Assembly (NCBI GenBank): GCA_013289855.1
Contig: JABCZD010000003.1
Span: 1 to 64,000, forward strand
From: Acidobacteriota bacterium
GTDB taxonomy: Bacteria; Acidobacteriota; Terriglobia; Acidiferrales; UBA7541
Direction: 5' to 3'
DNA length: 64,000 nt
The notes beneath the pieces were generated by a model. The model searched no databases. It had not been told where the DNA came from and saw nothing but the letters and a program-made list of their open reading frames with translations. A program made the position numbers and the translations under genes. Shown one piece after another: positions 14,753 through 22,814 of this stretch (position 1 is its first letter; every line of letters begins with the position of its first letter).

Positions 14753-17482
14753 ATGGGTCGTGAGATCGCCAAGGGGTATGAACCGCAGCTGATTGAGCCG
14801 CACTGGGCGGAGTATTGGGTGCGGGAGGAATTGTTTAAGGCCGATCCCGCGGCGGAGACCGGCGGGAAGGTGTTTTCTATTGTGATTCCGCCGCCGAATG
14901 TGACTGGATCGCTGCATATCGGGCACATGTTGGACCACACGGAAATTGACATTTTGACGCGCTGGCACCGCATGCGCGGATTTAACACGCTTTATTTGCC
15001 GGGGACGGACCACGCGGGGATTTCCACGCAGCGCGTGGTGGTGCGGCAGTTGGCGGAACGCGGGATTGATTATCAGAAATTGGGGCGGGAAGAGTTTATA
15101 GCGCAGGTTTGGAAGTGGCGGGAGGAGAGCGGCGAGACGATTCTTTCGCAGATGAAACAGATTGGGGAGAGTTGCGATTGGTCGCGGCTGAAATTTACGC
15201 TGTCGCCCGAACTTTCGCGGGTGGTGATTGAAGTTTTCGTGCGGCTTTATGAAGAAGGATTGATTTATCGCGAGACGCGATTGGTGAACTGGTGCCCGGT
15301 TTGTTTGACGGTGCTTAGTGATTTGGAGGTTTTGCACGAGGAGCGGGCGGGGTCTTTGTGGCATATCCGGTATCCGGTGGTGGGGAGCGATTTGTCGGTG
15401 GTGGTGGCGACTACGCGGCCGGAGACGATGTTGGGAGACACGGCGGTAGCGGTGCATCCGCTGGATGAACGGTATGGCGCGCTGATTGGAAAGAAAGTGC
15501 GCTTGCCGCTGATGAATCGCGAGATTGTGATTATCGGCGATGAAATGGTGGATCGCGAGTTTGGGACGGGGGCGGTAAAGATTACGCCGGCGCATGATCC
15601 GAACGACTTTGCGGTGGGCAAGCGGCACGGACTGGAAGAGATTGATGTAATGACTGTTGACGGCAAGATCAATACGAATGGTGGGGCGTACGCAGGGCAG
15701 GATCGCTTTGCGGCGCGAAAACAAATTGTGGCGGATCTGGACGAGCAGGGATTTTTGGTAAAGGTGGAGGCGCACTCGCATGCTGTAGGGATTTGCGAGC
15801 GGAGCAAGACGGTGGTGGAGCCGCGGATTTCCACGCAATGGTTTTGTGCGATGAAGGATTTGGCGGCGCCGGCGATTGCGGCGGTGCGGGAGTATGCGCC
15901 GGGGAAAGACAATACCATCAACATCATTCCGGATAACCGGCGCACGGAATTTTTGAATTGGCTGGATAACATTCGCGATTGGACGATTTCGCGGCAGCTG
16001 TGGTGGGGGCACCGGATTCCAGCGTGGCATTGCGGTGCCTGCGCAAAGATTACCGTGGCGCGGACTGTGCCTGCCAAATGCTTGCACTGCGGGTCCGCCG
16101 AGCTAACGCAGGATCCAGACGTTTTGGACACGTGGTTTAGTTCGGCGTTGTGGCCGTTTTCTACCTTGGGATGGCCGGAGAAGACGGCGGATTTTGCGAG
16201 GTACTATCCGACGTCGGCGTTGATCACCGGATATGACATTTTGTTCTTTTGGGTGGCGCGCATGGCCATGATGGGGATGCATTTTACGGGGCGCGTGCCG
16301 TTCAAGACGGTGTATTTGCATTCGCTGGTGCGAACGGGTTCTGGGGAAAAGATGTCCAAGTCCAAGGGCACGGGCTTGGACCCGGTAGCTTTGAATCAGC
16401 AGTATGGGACGGATGCGATGCGGTTTTGCCTGGCGTCCATGGCGGCGCCGGGGACGGACATTGTTTTGAGCGATGACCGGCTGGCCGGGGCGCGCAATTT
16501 TGCTAACAAGATTTGGAATGCAGCGCGATTTCTGTTTGTGAACCTGGATAAGTTTGAGGCTGGGGGGACTTCGCTGGAGGAGTTGGCGGCGCGGGAGGTG
16601 CGCGCTGGGGCGCCTTATGCGTTCGAGGGCAGTGTGCCGCTGGCGGACGCGTGGCTTTTTTCGCGCTTGGCGCGGACGATTGCCACCGTGAACGAAGCGC
16701 TCGCGGAGTTTCGGTTTCATGAGGCGGCGTCCAGCGTTTACCAGTTTTTCTGGGGAGATTTTTGCGATTGGTATATCGAGTGGGTGAAGCCGGAGCTGCT
16801 ATCGGCGGACCGCGCGCGGGCAGTGGTCTCCTGGAAGAATTTGTTTGCGGGGTTTGATGCGGCTTTGCGATTGCTGCACCCGCTGATGCCGTTTTTGACG
16901 GAGGAGTTGTGGCACCAGTTGCCGCAGCGGGCGGGGGCGAAGTCGATCGCGCTAGATGCGTTTCCGGAGGTTGCAAGCGGCTGGATGAATGCTGCGGCGG
17001 AACGCGAGGTGACGTTTTTGCAGGAAGTGATTGGTGCGGTTCGGAATATTCGCGCGGAGATGAAGCTGGACCCGAAGAAAAAGGTGGAGGCAGATGTTTC
17101 CGTGGCGGACGCTGGATTGCTGGCGACGGCGAAAGCGAATCGTGATTTTCTGGTGCGGCTAGCGTTGCTTTCCGAGTTGCGGCTCACTGGGGAGAAATTG
17201 TCGTTGACTGGCGGGGCCGCGCGCTCCTCGGTGGAGTTTGATGTGCGTATCGCGTTTGCGGCAGAGACGGTGGATGTTGGCGCGGAGTTGGCGCGGTTGA
17301 AGAAAGAGATTGAGGGTCTGGAGAAGGCGATTGCGGCTAAGGAAAAACAATTGGGAGATGACACATTTTTATCGCGCGCGCCGGAGAAGATTGTCAATGG
17401 ATTGAAGGCTGCGCTGGAGCAGCAGAAGATTGAATTGCGGAAATTGTTGGAGAGGAAGCGGGAGTTGGAAGGTGGTTCGTAA
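14753..17482 (+). CDS. valS: Valyl-tRNA synthetase
   Basis: This is a class Ia aminoacyl-tRNA synthetase of 909 residues, full length. Start at MGREIAKGYEPQLIEPHWA is chosen because ValRS normally begins shortly before Y-x-P...E; an in-frame extension to 14711 lacks support. The HIGH box is at 55-58 (PPPNVTGSLHIGHML) and KMSKS at 533-537. The editing domain contains TTRPETMLGDTAVAVHP. A CP-type Cys cluster (WHCGACAKI ... CLHCGS) suggests zinc. The anticodon-binding domain includes DWYIEWVKPEL, and the C-terminal tRNA-binding coiled coil (about 850-905) is present. It charges tRNA-Val in the cytoplasm. Confidence 0.97.
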   Translation: MGREIAKGYEPQLIEPHWAEYWVREELFKADPAAETGGKVFSIVIPPPNVTGSLHIGHMLDHTEIDILTRWHRMRGFNTLYLPGTDHAGISTQRVVVRQLAERGIDYQKLGREEFIAQVWKWREESGETILSQMKQIGESCDWSRLKFTLSPELSRVVIEVFVRLYEEGLIYRETRLVNWCPVCLTVLSDLEVLHEERAGSLWHIRYPVVGSDLSVVVATTRPETMLGDTAVAVHPLDERYGALIGKKVRLPLMNREIVIIGDEMVDREFGTGAVKITPAHDPNDFAVGKRHGLEEIDVMTVDGKINTNGGAYAGQDRFAARKQIVADLDEQGFLVKVEAHSHAVGICERSKTVVEPRISTQWFCAMKDLAAPAIAAVREYAPGKDNTINIIPDNRRTEFLNWLDNIRDWTISRQLWWGHRIPAWHCGACAKITVARTVPAKCLHCGSAELTQDPDVLDTWFSSALWPFSTLGWPEKTADFARYYPTSALITGYDILFFWVARMAMMGMHFTGRVPFKTVYLHSLVRTGSGEKMSKSKGTGLDPVALNQQYGTDAMRFCLASMAAPGTDIVLSDDRLAGARNFANKIWNAARFLFVNLDKFEAGGTSLEELAAREVRAGAPYAFEGSVPLADAWLFSRLARTIATVNEALAEFRFHEAASSVYQFFWGDFCDWYIEWVKPELLSADRARAVVSWKNLFAGFDAALRLLHPLMPFLTEELWHQLPQRAGAKSIALDAFPEVASGWMNAAAEREVTFLQEVIGAVRNIRAEMKLDPKKKVEADVSVADAGLLATAKANRDFLVRLALLSELRLTGEKLSLTGGAARSSVEFDVRIAFAAETVDVGAELARLKKEIEGLEKAIAAKEKQLGDDTFLSRAPEKIVNGLKAALEQQKIELRKLLERKRELEGGS

Positions 17483-17504
17483 CCGCAAAGGCGCCTGAGG
17501 CAGG

Positions 17505-17550
17505 GGTCAAGAACGGGACGAACGTCAAAAAAACGGAACTAACGTCAAAA
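17505..17550. repeat. Short degenerate tandem repeat next to a REP-like unit
   Basis: Units resembling AACGTCAAAAGAACGG recur about three times with a period near 20 (AACGGGACGAACGTCAAA, AACGGAACTAACGTCAAA). They abut the subtype D palindrome and share its flank, so they may be partial copies of its tail. Confidence 0.5.
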
Positions 17551-17576
17551 GAACGGGTCTGAAGACCCGCCACTAC
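17541..17576 (-). repeat. GTAG-foot palindromic repeat (REP-like), subtype D, copy 1
   Basis: The bottom strand reads GTAGTGGCGGGTCTTCAGAC then CCGTTCTTTTGACG. It aligns over more than 30 bases with the copy at 46508-46540 with only a few differences. It ends immediately before the nadC start, so it may lie in the nadC leader. Confidence 0.75.
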
Positions 17577-17578
17577 TT

Positions 17579-18514
17579 ATGCATATCGATTGGAAATCGG
17601 CGAGCGTTGTTAATCTGGTGCGGCGCGCGCTGGAGGAAGACGTCGGCACCGGAGATGTTACGGTGTTGGCGACCGTGCCGGCGCTGGCTAGCGGGCGCGC
17701 CCGGATTTTGGCACGCGAGCCGCTGGTGGTGGCGGGGTTGCCATTGGTAGAGATGGTGTTTGCGGCGCTGGATCCGAAGATCACGGTGGAATTTTTAGCG
17801 CGCGATGGCGACGTGGTCGAAAAGCGGCGGGATTTGGTGAGATTTTCCGGCCGCGCGCGGGCCATCTTGACCGGGGAGCGGACCGCGCTTAATTTTCTTT
17901 CGCATTTGAGCGGGGTGGCGACACTTACACGAAGGTTTGTGGAGCGGTTGGCGGGAACGCGCGCGAAGATTCGCGACACGCGGAAGACCACTCCCGGTTT
18001 GCGGATGCTGGAAAAGTACGCCGTGAAGATGGGCGGAGGGACGAATCACCGGTTTGGTTTGTACGACGCGATTTTGCTGAAGGAGAATCACATAGCGCTG
18101 GCGGGTGGTGTGAAAGAGGCGCTGGACATGGCGCACGCGTTTGCTTCGGCGCAGATGAATTCGCGGAGCACGACGGCGTATGAGGCGGTTGGCGGGGACG
18201 CCGGCGCCAATGGCAATTCCCTTCTCAGCGTGCAGATTGAAGTGCGCAATGAGCAGGAGTTGCGAGAGGCGTTGGGGGCCGGAGCTATGGCGGTGTTGCT
18301 GGATAATATGACGCCGGAGCGGGCCCGATCTTGCGTGGAGATTGTGCGTGCGGTGCGCAGCGAGTGCATGGTGGAGATTTCTGGTGGGATCACATTGGAG
18401 AATGCGCGAGATTATGCGGAGACTGGGGCGGATTATTTGTCTGCCGGGATGCTGACGCACTCGGCGGCGGCGGCGAATTTGAGTTTGTTGGTGGAGAGTA
18501 TCGTCGAGGGTTGA
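17579..18514 (+). CDS. nadC: Nicotinate-nucleotide pyrophosphorylase (carboxylating)
   Basis: This quinolinate phosphoribosyltransferase makes nicotinate mononucleotide from quinolinate and PRPP in de novo NAD synthesis. Family blocks are present: VRRALEEDVGTGDVT at the start, LNFLSHLSGVATLT, RDTRKTTPGLRMLEKYAV, GGGTNHRFGLYDAILLKENH, VQIEVRNEQEL, LLDNMTPE and EISGGITLENARDYAETG. At 311 residues it is longer than the usual 270-290. The extra part is a stretch of about 28 residues (SAQMNSRSTTAYEAVGG...) between the LKENH helix and the EVE strand. The start lies directly behind a REP-like repeat and no clear Shine-Dalgarno is visible. Confidence 0.95.
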   Translation: MHIDWKSASVVNLVRRALEEDVGTGDVTVLATVPALASGRARILAREPLVVAGLPLVEMVFAALDPKITVEFLARDGDVVEKRRDLVRFSGRARAILTGERTALNFLSHLSGVATLTRRFVERLAGTRAKIRDTRKTTPGLRMLEKYAVKMGGGTNHRFGLYDAILLKENHIALAGGVKEALDMAHAFASAQMNSRSTTAYEAVGGDAGANGNSLLSVQIEVRNEQELREALGAGAMAVLLDNMTPERARSCVEIVRAVRSECMVEISGGITLENARDYAETGADYLSAGMLTHSAAAANLSLLVESIVEG

Positions 18515-18568
18515 CAGGGCAGGATTCGCGGACAAAAAGCGACGGGCAAGAATAGAGAAAGAGAAAGA

Positions 18569-18596
18569 TGACGCCCTGAAGGGCGTCGCTACAAAA
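18569..18596 (-). repeat. GTAG-foot-like palindromic repeat, subtype E
   Basis: The bottom strand reads TTTTGTAGCGACGCCCTTCA then GGGCGTCAT, a GTAG foot followed by a hairpin. It sits in the short gap between nadC and birA. Confidence 0.6.
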
Positions 18597-18611
18597 CGCA
18601 AGCACAACTTA

Positions 18612-19616
18612 ATGGCGAAACGAAATATTAGCGAGGTTACGGATCGGCGGTTGGCGACGCTGGTTACGCTCCTGGCGGAGAACGCCACGATCGTGATCAG
18701 TGGGGCGCGGATTGCACGTGAACTTGAGGTTTCGCGGACTACGGTGTGGCGGTGGGTTACGCGGTTGCGTGAGCTGGGGGTAAAAGTTAAGGGGCAACCG
18801 GCTACGGGATATTTTTTGGAGTCGGTGGCGGATATTTTGACGCCGGAGTTGCTACGTAAGAGGCTGAAGGGGAGTCTATTCGGAAAAAGGGTGTGGCATT
18901 TTTTTCGGACGGACTCCACAAATCGCGTCGCGTTCGACCTCGGACACGCGGGTGAGCCCGAAGGCGCGGTAGTGGTGGCGGAGGAGCAGACGGCCGGCCG
19001 CGGGCGGGCTGGGAGGGCGTGGCATTCCGAACGCGGGACGGGGATTTATGTGACGCTTTTGCTGCGGCCGCGACTCGCGCCAGTGCAGGCGCCGCTTTTG
19101 ACGATGATGGCGGGGATCAGCGCGCAGACCGCGGTGGCAGCGGTTACCGGACTAACCGTGGACTTGAAATGGCCTAATGATTTGCTGATTGGCGGGAAGA
19201 AAGTCGGCGGAATTTTGACGGAGATGCACGCCGAGCCTACGCTGGTGAAATTTGTAATTGTGGGGATTGGGCTAAACGTGAATCAGGAGACATTTCCTGG
19301 CGAGCTCGGCGCGATGGCTACTTCCCTGCGGGCGGAAACTGGGAAAATGCACTCACGCATGGAAGTACTGGCGCGGTTGCTGCGGGAATTTGAGAATGAC
19401 TACAATCGGTTGCTGCGCGAAGGATCTGCTGGTGTGGTACGGAGATTTGAAGAGGTTTCCAGTTACGCGCGCGGGAAAAAGGTGTGCGTGGTCACGGGAG
19501 CGGAGACGTTTTCGGGGATTACCGCGGGGCTGACGCCGGAGGGATTGCTGCGGGTGGAGCGCGGGAACGGCGAGATTGTTACCGTAATTGCGGGGGACGT
19601 TACGGAAGCGCGGTGA
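18612..19616 (+). CDS. birA: Biotin-[acetyl-CoA-carboxylase] ligase / biotin operon repressor
   Basis: This bifunctional BirA has 334 residues. The N-terminal winged helix (about 8-65: ARELEVSRTTVWRWVTRLRELGVKV) would bind DNA. The central catalytic domain carries the biotinyl-5'-AMP loop G-R-G-R-A-G-R-A-W and the VDLKWPNDLLIGGKKVGGIL strand. The C-terminal SH3-like domain includes GITAGLTPEGLLRVE. It attaches biotin to acetyl-CoA carboxylase carrier protein and, given the HTH, probably represses biotin genes, although none are nearby. coaX starts 68 bases downstream of its stop, so the two are likely co-transcribed. Confidence 0.95.
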   Translation: MAKRNISEVTDRRLATLVTLLAENATIVISGARIARELEVSRTTVWRWVTRLRELGVKVKGQPATGYFLESVADILTPELLRKRLKGSLFGKRVWHFFRTDSTNRVAFDLGHAGEPEGAVVVAEEQTAGRGRAGRAWHSERGTGIYVTLLLRPRLAPVQAPLLTMMAGISAQTAVAAVTGLTVDLKWPNDLLIGGKKVGGILTEMHAEPTLVKFVIVGIGLNVNQETFPGELGAMATSLRAETGKMHSRMEVLARLLREFENDYNRLLREGSAGVVRRFEEVSSYARGKKVCVVTGAETFSGITAGLTPEGLLRVERGNGEIVTVIAGDVTEAR

Positions 19617-19684
19617 AACTCGTGCCAAGATGGGGGCGCAGCCCGCGTCACCTCTACGAAGGATTTGCGGGAGTCGGACATCTT

Positions 19685-20533
19685 ATGCTGCTGACGATCG
19701 ATGTGGGCAATACCAATACCGTGCTCGGAGTGTTTCGCGGCGAGCAGTTGGTGGCTAATTGGCGGCTGACCACCGCGCGCGAACAGACCGTGGATGAATA
19801 CGGCGTTCTAACGCGCAACCTTTTTTCGCTGGCGGGGCTGGATCGTGGTGCGATTGGCGGCGTGATCGTCAGCTCGGTGGTGGCCACGGTAAATTGGACG
19901 CTGGGCGAAATGGCGAAGAAATATTTGGGGCGGCGGGCGCTTTTTGTGGAACCGGGAGTTAAGACTGGGATGGCGGTGCTGGTCGACAATCCTTTGGAAG
20001 TGGGTGCGGACCGGATCGTGAATGGCGTGGCGGCATTCGCGGAATATGGCGGGCCTTGCATCGTGGTGGATTTTGGAACGGCAATTACGTTCGATGTGAT
20101 TTCCGCGAAGGGAGAATATTTAGGCGGCGTGATTGCGCCAGGATTGGGGATTTCGTCGGAAGCCTTGTTTGCGCGGGCGGCGCGCTTGCCGCGCGTGGAG
20201 ATCAAGGATCCCGGCAAAGTGATTGGGACCAACACCGTGACGCACATGCAGGCCGGCTTGTATTACGGGGCGGTGGACATGGTGGATGGCATGCTGACGC
20301 GAATCAAAGCGGAGATTGGAAGTGATTTGCCGGTGGTGGCCACGGGGGGGCAGGCAAAACTGGTGGCGCGCGGATCGAAGCATATCAAGCATACCGATGA
20401 GTTTTTGACGTTGAAGGGCTTGCGATTGATTTGGGACAAGAATCCCGAGTTGGTGAAGAGTTTGGCGGCGGAGAGTCGCGGGCCGGCCACGATTGCCGGC
20501 AGCAAATCCGATCCGAAAAAGGCCGGGCACTAG
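19685..20533 (+). CDS. coaX: Type III pantothenate kinase
   Basis: CoaX phosphorylates pantothenate, the first step of CoA synthesis. Start at MLLTIDVGNTNTVLGVFRG is chosen because the D-V-G-N-T-N phosphate loop must be near the N-terminus; an upstream frame extension overlaps birA and is not supported. Other signatures are GADRIVNGVAA, VVDFGTAITFDVIS, GGVIAPGLGISSEALFARAA RLP and VVATGGQAKL, all within a normal length of 282 residues. birA followed by coaX is a common arrangement. The next gene starts 6 bases after its stop. Confidence 0.96.
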   Translation: MLLTIDVGNTNTVLGVFRGEQLVANWRLTTAREQTVDEYGVLTRNLFSLAGLDRGAIGGVIVSSVVATVNWTLGEMAKKYLGRRALFVEPGVKTGMAVLVDNPLEVGADRIVNGVAAFAEYGGPCIVVDFGTAITFDVISAKGEYLGGVIAPGLGISSEALFARAARLPRVEIKDPGKVIGTNTVTHMQAGLYYGAVDMVDGMLTRIKAEIGSDLPVVATGGQAKLVARGSKHIKHTDEFLTLKGLRLIWDKNPELVKSLAAESRGPATIAGSKSDPKKAGH

Positions 20534-20539
20534 GCGCGG

Positions 20540-21343
20540 ATGGCGGATTCGGACAAGTCGGATAACGGATCGAATACTGGGGCTGATACGGGTCAGGCCA
20601 GGGACATTCCAGAGAGTAGTGACGGCTGGAATTACTTCAACTACTTCACAGAAATTGAAGAATATTTCTGGAAGAAGCGCGGGGCGCGTCTGCTGGTGTC
20701 GCCGCTGGACTGGGCGATCATGGAAACCTGGCAGAAAGCCGGAGTGCCCCTGGAGGCGGTGCTGCGCGGGATCGATCGGGCGGCGGAGAGTTACGCCCGG
20801 TCCCGGCGTGGGGCCGGCAAGGCGATGAAGACGCTGGCGTATTGCACGGACGCGGTGCTGGAAGCGGCGGAAGAGATGAATGAGGCGGCGGCTGGAGCTG
20901 CGCCGCGCGCTGGAAAGGCCGCGACTACACGTCCAGCGTTTCCGCTGGAAGATCTGCGGTCATATCTGTTGCAAAATGTTGCGGCGTCGTGCGCGGCTGC
21001 GGAGAAGCTTGCCTCGGGGCATGCGTCACTCGCAGCGCGGATCTTGGAAATTGCCGCCGGCGCCGAGGCCGCTTGCGCGCTATTGGATGCGCCGGGACTG
21101 GTGGATTTGGAGGATCTGGAGCGGCGTCTTACCGTGCTCGATGATAAGGTGTATGCGGCGGTCACGGGAGATGCGAGCGAGGAACTGCTGCTGAAAGTGC
21201 GGCGCGAGATGGATGGGCAGTTAGCAATGTACCGGCGCACGATGAAGGCGGCGCAGATAGCTCTTGTAGAGAAGCAGTATCTGCAGAAGCGGTTACTGGA
21301 GGAGTTTGGGTTGGTGCGGTTTAGTTTGTTTTATTTTTCTTGA
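20540..21343 (+). CDS. Conserved-looking hypothetical protein, coupled to coaX
   Basis: Not assigned. The 267-residue soluble protein has a disordered acidic start (MADSDKSDNGSN). A compact block follows (about 28-75) containing NYFTEIEEYFWKKRGARLL and SPLDWAIMETWQKAGVPLEA then VLRGID, which looks like a conserved helical domain. The rest is Ala/Glu-rich helices (about 95-255), probably coiled coil. Only 6 bases separate it from coaX, so it is likely translated from the same mRNA. Context suggests a cytoplasmic accessory protein, but coaX neighbours vary and no role can be inferred. Confidence 0.7.
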   Translation: MADSDKSDNGSNTGADTGQARDIPESSDGWNYFNYFTEIEEYFWKKRGARLLVSPLDWAIMETWQKAGVPLEAVLRGIDRAAESYARSRRGAGKAMKTLAYCTDAVLEAAEEMNEAAAGAAPRAGKAATTRPAFPLEDLRSYLLQNVAASCAAAEKLASGHASLAARILEIAAGAEAACALLDAPGLVDLEDLERRLTVLDDKVYAAVTGDASEELLLKVRREMDGQLAMYRRTMKAAQIALVEKQYLQKRLLEEFGLVRFSLFYFS

Positions 21344-21361
21344 TGGCCGGCACGGAAAAAA

Positions 21362-21402
21362 ATTTAACGCAGAGAACACAGAGGCGCAAAGGGCGCGGAG
21401 GA
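21362..21402 (+). repeat. Dispersed repeat TTTAACGCAGAG type, copy 1
   Basis: The sequence TTTAACGCAGAGAACACAGA then GGCGCAAAGG recurs, with small changes, at 54990-55020 (TTTTAACGCAGAGGGCAGAG then GCGCAGAGG). It is not palindromic and is distinct from the GTAG-foot repeats. It occupies the gap before the rlmD-like gene. Confidence 0.6.
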
Positions 21403-21468
21403 GAACCAATACTTCGCGTACCCCGATGGTTCACTTTTGTTGGCATTTCGTGCAGAATAGGATGAGTG

Positions 21469-22776
21469 ATGGCGGAAGAGTTAAGATTATCGATTGAGAA
21501 GCTTGTATACGGAGGGGATGGCTTGGGGCACGCGGAAGGAAACACCGTTTTTGCGCCGTTTGTGCTGCCGGGGGAAGTCGTGCGCGCCGAAGTAAAGACG
21601 CGCAAAAAGAAAACGGTTTGGGCCAAGGCGCTGGAGGTGGTAGAGCCGGCAGCAGCCCGCGTGAAGGCGCCATGCCCGCATTTTGGGATTTGTGGCGGAT
21701 GCAACTATCAGCACATAGAGTTTGCCGAGCAGACGCGTCTGAAGATTGGAATCTTGCGGGAGACGCTCTCGCGACTGGGCGGAATTTCGTGGGCCGGCAA
21801 GATCGCCGCGCATTCCGCTGAGCCTTACGGATATCGCAATCGCGCGCAATGGGCGGTGCGCAGTGGGATGCCGCGGGCGCTGGGTTATTTTCTGCCAGAG
21901 AGTTCCGTAATTATGCCGGTGGATACGTGCCCCGTGCTCTCGCCGCGCCTGGCGGAGACGTTTGGGTTGCTGCAAGAGATGGCGCGCAGCGGGAAGCTAC
22001 CCACAGGCATTCTGGAAATAGAGGCGTTTGCGGATTCCGCGGACGAGAAGATTGCGTTGAATGTGGCGTTTGATGCCTATCCGAAACCCGCGGCGGAGTT
22101 AGCGGAATATTTTCGGGCGGAACTGCCGAAGATCGAAAGCCTATTGCTGCTAGACCAGAAGAAAGAGCGGTTTGAATTGACCGGGCCAGGATATTTGACG
22201 CATCAGGCCGGAGGATTTTCGTTTCGCGTCAGCCATTTGTCATTTTTTCAGGTCAACCGGTTTTTGATTGAAGAGCTTCTGGCGGCGGTGACGAAGGGCG
22301 CTAAAGGCAAATTGGCGCTGGATTTGTATGCCGGCGTGGGATTTTTTACCTTGCCGCTGGCGAAGACGTTCACAAAAGTGGTGAGCGTGGATGCGAATTT
22401 GGCGGCTACGCGGGATTTGTATGCGAATGCGGAGTTGGCGGGCGTCGAAGTAACCACCCATCACGAGCATACCGAGGACTTCCTGAAGAAGCCGCAGGAC
22501 CGTCCGGATCTGGTGGTGCTCGATCCGCCCCGGTCAGGATTGGGGGCGGAGGCTGCGGGAAAATTAGTGGAGTTGGGCGCGCCAGAGGTTATTTATTTGT
22601 CTTGTGATCCTTCGACGCTGGCGCGCGATTTGGCGGTATTGACGGGCAGCGCCAAGAAACCCGTGGAAATTGCCGCCGCCGGTCCATTTTACGAAATTAC
22701 CGCGATTGATATGTTCGATTTATTTCCACAAACATTTCATATCGAGACTTTGGTGCGGTTGCGACGGCTGCCATAA
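21469..22776 (+). CDS. rlmD: 23S rRNA (uracil-C5)-methyltransferase, RlmD-like
   Basis: This SAM-dependent RNA m5U methyltransferase of the TrmA/RlmD family has 435 residues. An N-terminal TRAM-type domain (about 1-60: IEKLVYGGDGLGHAEG, VLPGEVVRAEV) precedes an iron-sulfur cluster motif C-x5-C-x2-C in KAPCPHFGICGGCNYQHI. A further Cys is in VDTCPVL. The SAM site is LDLYAGVGFFTLPLAK and the catalytic site has VLDPPRSGLG and the nucleophile Cys in YLSCDPSTLARDLA. Target U1939 versus U747 cannot be told from sequence alone. ATG at 21469 is preferred over the adjacent GTG. Confidence 0.92.
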   Translation: MAEELRLSIEKLVYGGDGLGHAEGNTVFAPFVLPGEVVRAEVKTRKKKTVWAKALEVVEPAAARVKAPCPHFGICGGCNYQHIEFAEQTRLKIGILRETLSRLGGISWAGKIAAHSAEPYGYRNRAQWAVRSGMPRALGYFLPESSVIMPVDTCPVLSPRLAETFGLLQEMARSGKLPTGILEIEAFADSADEKIALNVAFDAYPKPAAELAEYFRAELPKIESLLLLDQKKERFELTGPGYLTHQAGGFSFRVSHLSFFQVNRFLIEELLAAVTKGAKGKLALDLYAGVGFFTLPLAKTFTKVVSVDANLAATRDLYANAELAGVEVTTHHEHTEDFLKKPQDRPDLVVLDPPRSGLGAEAAGKLVELGAPEVIYLSCDPSTLARDLAVLTGSAKKPVEIAAAGPFYEITAIDMFDLFPQTFHIETLVRLRRLP

Positions 22777-22814
22777 GGTTATTGCGGTGAGGTTATTGCG
22801 ATGAGTGTAGTGCC

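Noticed and set aside
14732..16087. 451-residue minus frame
   Set aside because: Antisense to valS; composition Arg/His/Pro-rich, no motif.
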